DNA from: Theropithecus gelada
Taxonomy: Eukaryota > Chordata > Mammalia > Primates > Cercopithecidae
Assembly (NCBI RefSeq): GCF_003255815.1
Contig: NC_037680.1
Coordinates: 26,072,304 to 26,136,303, forward strand
DNA: 64,000 nt
Direction of reading: 5' to 3'
Below, piece by piece: positions 58,368 to 64,000 of this stretch. Positions within the stretch are counted from its first letter, which is position 1, and every line of letters begins with the position of its first letter. Under the pieces are notes generated by a model. It was not told where the DNA came from. It saw only the letters and a list, made by a program, of their open reading frames with translations, and searched no databases. A program made the position numbers and the translations under genes.

Positions 58368-59449
58368 TATTGGGGGAACAAACCCCCAATATTTCAACGT
58401 ATGTTCTTTTCTATTTTCCCTGAGAGTTGGCTGGTCTGAGAAATAAAGAGAAAGAGTACAAAGAGAGAAATTTTACAGCTGGGCCTCTGGGGTGACATCA
58501 CATATTCGTAGGTTCCGTGATGCCCCGTGAGCTACAAAACCAGCACGATTTTATTACCAATTTCAAAAGGGGCAGGGGGTACGAACAGGGAGTAAGTCAC
58601 AAAGCATCACATGCTTCAAAGGGCAATAAAAGATCACAAGGGCAGAAGGGCAGAGCAAGATCACAAGGCCAGGGCAAAATTAGAATGACTGATGAGGTTC
58701 CATGTCCGGCTGGGCATGCATTGTCTTGATAAACATCTTAACAGGAAACAGGGTTCGAAAGCAGATAACTGGTCTGACTAGAATTCACCAGGCTGGAATT
58801 TCCCAATTCTGGTAAGCCTGAGGGCACTGCAGGAGATGAGGGCATATTTCATCACTTATCTTCAACCTCATAAGACAGACACTCCTAGAGTGGCCATCCA
58901 TAGGCCTACCCCTGGAAATGCATTCCTTCCCCTGGGTTATTCCTTGCTGGGAAAAGAATTCAATGATATTTCTCCTATTTGCTTTCTGCAAGAAGAAAAA
59001 TATGACTCTGTTCTGCCCAGCCCTGCAGGAAGTCAGACCTTATGGTTATCTCCCTTGTTCCCTGAAAATTGCTGTTATCCTGTTCTTTTTCAGGGTGCCC
59101 AGATTTTATATTGTTCAAACACACATATTTTACAAAAAATTTGTACAGATAATGTAATCATCACAGGGTCCTGAGGCAACATACATTCTCAGTTTATGAG
59201 GATAACGGGATTAAGAGATTAAAGTAAAGACAGGCATAGGAAATTATAAGAGTATTGATTGGGGAAGTGATAAATGTCCATGAAATCTTCACAATTTATG
59301 TTCAGAGATTGCAGTAAAGACACTCGTAAGAAATTATAAAAGTATTAATTTGGGGAATTAATATATTTCCAAGAAATCTTCATGATTTATGTTCTTCTGC
59401 CATGTCTTCAGCCGGTCCCCTTACTCGGGGTCCCTGACTTCTCACAACA
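58368..59449 (-). mobile_element. ERVK (class II) solo LTR
   Basis: A 1.08-kb insertion, reverse-oriented. Its 3' end, at the left, reads tattgggggaacaaaccccc, and its 5' end, at the right, reads cggggtccctgacttctcacaaca. This is the form of HERV-K-like LTRs in the MER9/MER11/LTR3 style. I do not assign the subfamily. Flanks gcagag and gcagga may be a worn 6-bp target duplication. No internal genes remain. Small open frames inside it are chance. Confidence 0.85.
58550..58555 (-). terminator. Polyadenylation signal of the ERVK LTR
   Basis: tttatt on the plus strand (AATAAA on the minus strand), in context 'ggtaataaaatcg', about 180 bp from the LTR 3' end, as expected for the R region. Confidence 0.6.
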
Positions 59450-59533
59450 GCAGGAGACGGTGGGGAAGGAGGCACATTTTACGTGGCTGGAACAGGAGGA
59501 AGAGGGTGAAAGGGGAAATGTTACACACTTTCT

Positions 59534-60904
59534 TTTATTATTATTATTATTTTACTTTAGTTCAGGGATACATGTGCAGAACATGCAGGTTTGTTACATG
59601 TTCCATGGTGGTTTGCTGCACCTATTGATCTGTCCTCTTAAGTTCCCTCCCCTCACCACCTACCACCCAATAGGCTCTGGTGAGTGTTGTTCCCCTCCCT
59701 GTGTCCATGTGTTCTCATTGTTCAACTCCCAATTACAAGTGATAACTTGAGGTGTTTTGTGTTCTGTTCTTGTGTTAGTTTGCTGAGGATGATGGCTTCC
59801 AGCTTCACCCATGTCCCTACAAAGGACATAATCCCATTCCTTTTTATGGCTGCATAGTATTCCATGGTACCACATTTTTTTTTTTTACCCAGTCTATCAT
59901 TGATGGGCATTTGGGTTGGTTCCATGTCTTTGCCATTGTAAACAGAACAGTGCTGTAATAAACATATGTGTGCATGTGTCTTTACTATAGCATGACTTAT
60001 ATTCCTTTGGGTATATACCCAGTAATGGAACTGCTGGGTCAGATGGTATTTCTGGTTCTAGATCCTTGAGGAAACGTCATACTGTCTTCCACAATAGTTG
60101 AACTAATTTACATTCCCAACAACAGTGTAAAAGCGTTCCTATCACTCCACAGCCTTGCCAGCATCTATTGTTTCTTGACTTTCTAATAATCACTATTCTG
60201 ACTGGCATGAAATGGTATCTCCTTGTGGTCTTGAGTTGCATTTCTCTAATGATCAGTGATGTTGAGCTTATTTTCATATGTTTGTTGGCCACGTAAATGT
60301 CTTCTTTTGAGAACTGTCTGTCCATGTCCTTTGCCCACTTTTTGATGGGGTTGTTTTTTCTTGTAAATTTGTTTAAGTTCTTTGTAGATTCTGGACATTA
60401 GACCTTTGTCAGATGGGTAGATTGCAAAAATATCCTCCCATTCTGTAGGTTGCCTGTTCACTGTGATGATAATTTCTTTTGTTGTGCAGAAGCTCTTTAA
60501 TCTCATTAGATCCCACTTGTCAATTTTGGCTTTTGTTGCAATTGCTTTTGGCATTTTCGTCATGAAGTCCTTGCCCATGCCTATGGCCTGAATGGTATTG
60601 CTTAGGTTTTCTTCTAGAGCTTTTATGGTTTTGGGTTTTACATTTAAGTCTTTAATCCATCTTCAGTTAATTTTTGTATAAGGTGTAAGGAAGGAGTCCA
60701 GTTTCAGTTTTCTGCATATGGCTAGCCAGTTTTCCCAGCACCATTTATTGAATAGGAGATTCTTTCCCCATTCCTTGTTTTTGTCAGGTTTTTCAAAGAT
60801 CAGGTGGTTGTAAATGTGTGGTGTTATTTCTGAGGCCTCTATTCTGTTCCATTGGTCTATGTCTGTTTTGGTACCAGTACCATGCTGTTTTGGTTACTGT
60901 GTGC
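59534..60904 (-). mobile_element. L1PA-type 3' part, 5'-truncated
   Basis: Starts with a (TTA)n/T-rich tail, then the reverse complement of the L1PA 3' UTR and ORF2 C-terminal part, up to 'gtaccagtaccatgctg'. Imperfect target duplications tacMcactttct lie at 59522-59533 and 60905-60916, placing the insertion inside the MST LTR. Minus-strand frames at 60246-60578, 60077-60325 and 59722-59925 carry ORF2 remnants (KAKIDKWDLMRLKSFC; EYYAAIKRNGIMSFVGTW) in different frames. Not functional. Confidence 0.95.
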
Positions 60905-61078
60905 TACCCACTTTCTGACAACCAGATCTTGGGAGAGCTCACTCACTATCACAAGAACAGCAAGGGGGAAAATCTGCTCCCATGATTTAATCAATTCCCA
61001 CTACATCCCTCCTCCAACACTGGAGATTATAATTCAACATGAGATTTGGGCAGGGACAAATATCCAAACCTTATCAGA

Positions 61079-61304
61079 AGGATATCTGCACTTGTCTAGC
61101 ACTCTTCAAAGGAGAGCATGTAGAGAGAAGACTTGTATTCTGATCATACCTTATCAAGGAACAGAAATGGTTTATAATCCTTTGCAACTTAAATGAATTA
61201 TCCCTTAATAAAGCCACTTTTATTTTACTGTACTCAACAATATTTTGATTACTAAGTTTATTTCCTTCTCCAAATGCACAGCACCAGAAACAGTATGTCC
61301 TGAC
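61079..61304. other. Unassigned sequence
   Basis: No repeat recognised. Confidence 0.45.
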
Positions 61305-61505
61305 ACAAACACATAAGAATGGTATAATGGACTTTGAGGATTTGGTTGGGGAAAGGTTGGGAGGGGGCTGAGGGATGAAATACTACATATTGTGTACAGT
61401 GTATAATGCTCAGGTGATGGGTACACTAAAATTTTAGAAATCACCACTAAAGAACTTATCTATGTAGCCAAAAACCACTTGTATCTAAAAAACTATTGAA
61501 AAAAG
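61305..61505 (+). mobile_element. L1 3'-end fragment (L1PA/PB-like)
   Basis: 'tggtataatggactttgagg', 'gcaggtgatgggtacact'-like sequence and 'atcaccactaaagaactta' with 'ccaaaaaccacttgtatc' are the last 200 bp of a primate L1 in plus orientation. Strongly 5'-truncated. Confidence 0.88.
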
Positions 61506-62389
61506 AAGTCTTCATGTATGCACATATTAGCATTGTCCATTAAAACTTACAAATCACAATAAATGAAACAATATGCTTAACATACAAAAAAAAGTCCTGA
61601 AAAGAGGACCTGGATTAATCATTAAAAAGCACATTTACTATTGCATTTTAATTAATAGCAACTGTAATATATGCATCAATGTCTTATGATTTTAGATAGC
61701 ATCAATCAGTTCCTAAAATTTGACCAACTCTAGGTATATTCACCAAATTTTGTTTCCGGCCTGTGAAACTTATACCCAAATCCAAGTTCTTGCTTTCCAG
61801 TAAGCATGATCTTACCTGAAAGATGAACAAGTCTATCTCTCTGAGTTTGGTTAAGTAATCAAACATCTACTGAATATATTTTCCAGTTAGTATGTTGGGT
61901 ACGGGAAGGAACAGATTTTTTAAAAAGACATGGTTCTTTCCTTTGAGAAGTTTGCATTTTGGTCTAGTTGAGAACACAGTAAAATAAACAGATTATTTAA
62001 ATTTAATCTAATAAGTAATGAGAAAGAAGTATACCCCAAACTCTTAGAGTGCAGAGAAGAACCTAACTAGGAAGCTTAAGAAAGGCTCCCTAAAGAACAG
62101 AACAGTTGAGTTAACTGTAAGATGACCCATGTGTTGAAATTATTCCAAAAAGGCTTTAAAGAAACTATAATGAGTGCTCAATGTGGTAAAGAAAAATATG
62201 TTTGTAATGAGTAAAAACATAAGATATCTCATCAAAGAACTATAAAATGTAAAATATGACTAAATGAAATATTTAGAGATGCAAACTATAATATCTGAAG
62301 TTTTGAAATGCAGTAAACAGACTTAAGTTTATATTGGAAATAATGAAGAGTTAACTTGAATGCACATTAGTAGATAACTGACCTGAAGA
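61506..62389. other. Unassigned AT-rich sequence, possible L2 scrap
   Basis: 61860-62100 vaguely resembles an antisense L2. Otherwise nothing recognised. Confidence 0.4.
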
Positions 62390-62545
62390 ACAACCACAAA
62401 AAATTATTTTAATGAACAGAACCGAAGAACCTATGGGACAACTTCAAGGGCTTGACATAAAGGTCATTGGAATCTTAAAAAACAGACACACAGAGAGAGA
62501 GAGAGAAAGAGAGAGAGAGAAAATGGGGCAGAAAAATAATAAAGC
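62390..62545 (+). mobile_element. Old L1 ORF1 fragment with GA microsatellite
   Basis: 'cctatgggacaacttcaagggc' and 'gtcattggaatc' match a conserved ORF1 stretch of old L1s. The following gagaga run (62488-62522) expanded from the natural GA-rich part. Confidence 0.65.
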
Positions 62546-63434
62546 CCAAACTCCAACAGCTTGGACAAAGTATTTCTGTGCGATATGTTACCCAAAAACT
62601 TAGGAAGACTGTAGCAGTGAGAGGAAAGCCTCATTGTCTTACTGTGTTAATGGCCAAGGGCTTTTCCCCCTCAATAACTGTAGGGATATTCACATTTGTC
62701 TCTCACTTTTATGTTAATGAAAAATCTTTTATAGGAAGATAGTAGAGATAAGATAGCCAGAGACCTAAGTTTTATATTGCTTTAGCTGGTATTTTCATTT
62801 GTGCTGTAACAGAAATTCTATTTAGTGGTTTAAGCAGAAAATGTAGTTCTACCATTTCCTTTCTATTTTTTATATCACAAGATAATAACACATGAGAGCT
62901 ATTTTAAAAGACCAAAGATTTATTTTAAAATATCTTATTTATTGCACAAGATCAAGTTAGTTGTTTATAGAATAAAATGCTATGGAAGATAGCGGGTGAG
63001 AAAAAATAATGTCTTAACAAATGTCTAGTACACACTATCTATACTATATTTGCTCATCTTTAATGATGAAAGAATTAAAGTAAATGCAAATACTAAACCT
63101 GTATTGAAAAAAGTCAAATTGTCAAAACTTCTACTAGTTCAGTAACTTCATTGTATTCATCAATTATTAAGTTGGAGATTATTGAACTCCAACAAGGATT
63201 GTGTTACTGTTTATATCATCTCAGATCAATATTTCTTTTCATTGTCATTTAAAGATTTTTTATATTCACTCTCAAATATTCTTTATAAGATCACCATATG
63301 CTTAGAATTTGGCAAACTGTTACTCATATTTCAAAGGGAGACAAACTGAAATATAATTAAGTCAAAGAGATTGCCCCTAACCAAAAAGTAAATAGTAAAT
63401 ACACAAATAGCAAAGATGAATTAGAAGACAAATC
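62546..63434. other. Unassigned AT-rich sequence
   Basis: No repeat or gene recognised. Confidence 0.45.
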
Positions 63435-63435
63435 T

Positions 63436-63629
63436 TGGCCAGGTGCAGTGGCTCACGCCTGTAATCCCAGCACTTTGGGAGGCCGAGGTGGGCGGATCAC
63501 GAGGTCAGGAGATCGAGACCATCCTGGCTAACACGGTGAAACCCCGTCTCTACTAAAAATAGAAAAAATAAAAATTAGCCGGGCATGGTGGCGGGCGCCT
63601 GTAGTCCCAGCTACTCGGGAGACTGAAGC
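63436..63629 (+). mobile_element. AluY SINE, 3' part missing
   Basis: Starts 'ggccaggtgcagtggctcacg', little diverged, with AluY form 'cacgaggtcaggagatcgag'. It stops at 'gggagactgaagca' in the right arm, where a different, older Alu begins. It has no tail of its own. Confidence 0.93.
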
Positions 63630-63758
63630 AAACAGTTTCATGCCTACAATCACAACTTCTTGGGAGGTTGAGGCAGAAGGATCACTTTAGCCTAAGAGTT
63701 CAAGGCCAGCCTGGGTGACATAGCAAAACCCTATCTCAAAAAAAAAAAAAAAAAAAGT
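63630..63758 (+). mobile_element. Old Alu left-arm monomer (FLAM/AluJ-type)
   Basis: 'ttcatgcctacaatcacaac', 'gaggttgaggcagaaggatcac' and 'caaggccagcctgggtgac', then straight to 'catagcaaaaccctatctc' and an A-tail. Only one monomer is present, and the very beginning (about 20 bp) is missing. Confidence 0.85.
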
Positions 63759-63867
63759 TAAAAAAAATGATTAAATATAACCAGAATATTCATAGATCTA
63801 TGCAATGATAAACTAAAATTACTTTGTTAAAAATGTGGATTAAACATGGATTTCTGAAAAATAAAAT

Positions 63868-64000
63868 CTGCCTCCTGGGTTCGTTCACACCGTTTTCCTG
63901 CCTCAGCCTCCCGAGTAGCTGGGACTACAGGCGCCCACCACCATGCCTGGCTAATTTTTTGTATTTTTAGTAGAGACGTGGTTTCACCGTGTTAACCAGG
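63868..64000 (-). mobile_element. Alu SINE, open at right edge, tail end missing
   Basis: Reverse-oriented AluY-like sequence that starts in mid-right arm at ctgcctcctgggttcg, without the last 100 or so bases and the A-tail, and continues past the window end. Confidence 0.9.

Larger units (their letters stand above)
58305..61078 (-). mobile_element. MST/THE1-type LTR cut into three pieces
   Basis: Three pieces read as one reverse-oriented LTR: 58305-58367 (acaggaagcatgacttggg ... aatcatggcagag), 59450-59533 (gcaggagacggtgggg ... acacttt), and 60905-61078 (aaccagatcttgggagagctc ... 'catgagatttgggcagggac', accttatca). An ERVK-type LTR lies between the first two pieces and an L1PA fragment between the last two. 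Confidence 0.9.

Noticed and set aside
58368..59449. HERV-K provirus with coding genes
   Set aside because: Only one LTR is present, and flanking sequence is the interrupted MST LTR on both sides.

Overview
The window looks like primate, very probably human, non-coding chromosomal DNA. It carries young and old Alu copies on both strands, primate L1 (L1PA-type) fragments, class I and class II endogenous retroviral LTRs, MST/THE1, MLT1 and MLT2 LTRs, Tigger1 and MER2 DNA transposons, and worn MIR and L2 copies in AT-rich DNA. I see no intact protein-coding gene, no rRNA or tRNA gene and no CRISPR array. Every open frame that resembles a protein comes from a transposon. Repeat family names are from memory of consensus sequences and were not checked with a masking program.

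Layout. 1-380: 3' end of a minus-strand L1 that runs off the left edge. 582-1174: MLT2 LTR, then a purine-rich tract. 1666-4434: decayed Tigger1 transposon holding an Alu and abutting a second MLT2 end. 4485-6315: two old L1 3' ends around an LTR-like stretch. 6316-9610: no recognised repeat. 9611-12346: two Alus and an MLT1 LTR. 13440-15365: old L1 or HAL1 sequence with a local 62-bp duplication. 15930-19850: mostly unassigned, with one MIR. 19855-21050: an Alu split by a class I solo LTR. 21310-25110: a 160-bp direct duplication around an L1MA-type 3' end, followed by an antisense L1 5' region. 26690-28402: three minus-strand Alus. 29206-33569: long stretch with little recognisable repeat. 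33570-34815: apparent retrocopy of an antisense L1 transcript. 34985-38510: L2, two opposed MIRs, MER2, an MST/THE1 LTR and a hAT element. 39402-41194: repeat-free. 42809-43220: Alu with an expanded tail. 44170-48060: two related LTR-like stretches bracketing MLT2, Alu and L1 insertions, possibly a worn ERVL provirus. 48081-50945: three Alus, MLT1 and L2. 52499-55414: microsatellites and a rearranged duplication. 56188-58190: MLT1 and L2. 58305-61078: an MST/THE1 LTR cut twice, by an ERVK-type solo LTR and by an L1PA fragment. 61305-64000: L1 pieces, an Alu/Alu chimera and an Alu running off the right edge.

No genes act together here. The window is best read as a record of insertions whose order can often be recovered from nesting and target-site duplications. 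I found no convincing new biological system. The observations most worth checking are the antisense-L1 retrocopy, the rearranged duplications near 21-24 kb and 53-55 kb, and the nested LTRs.
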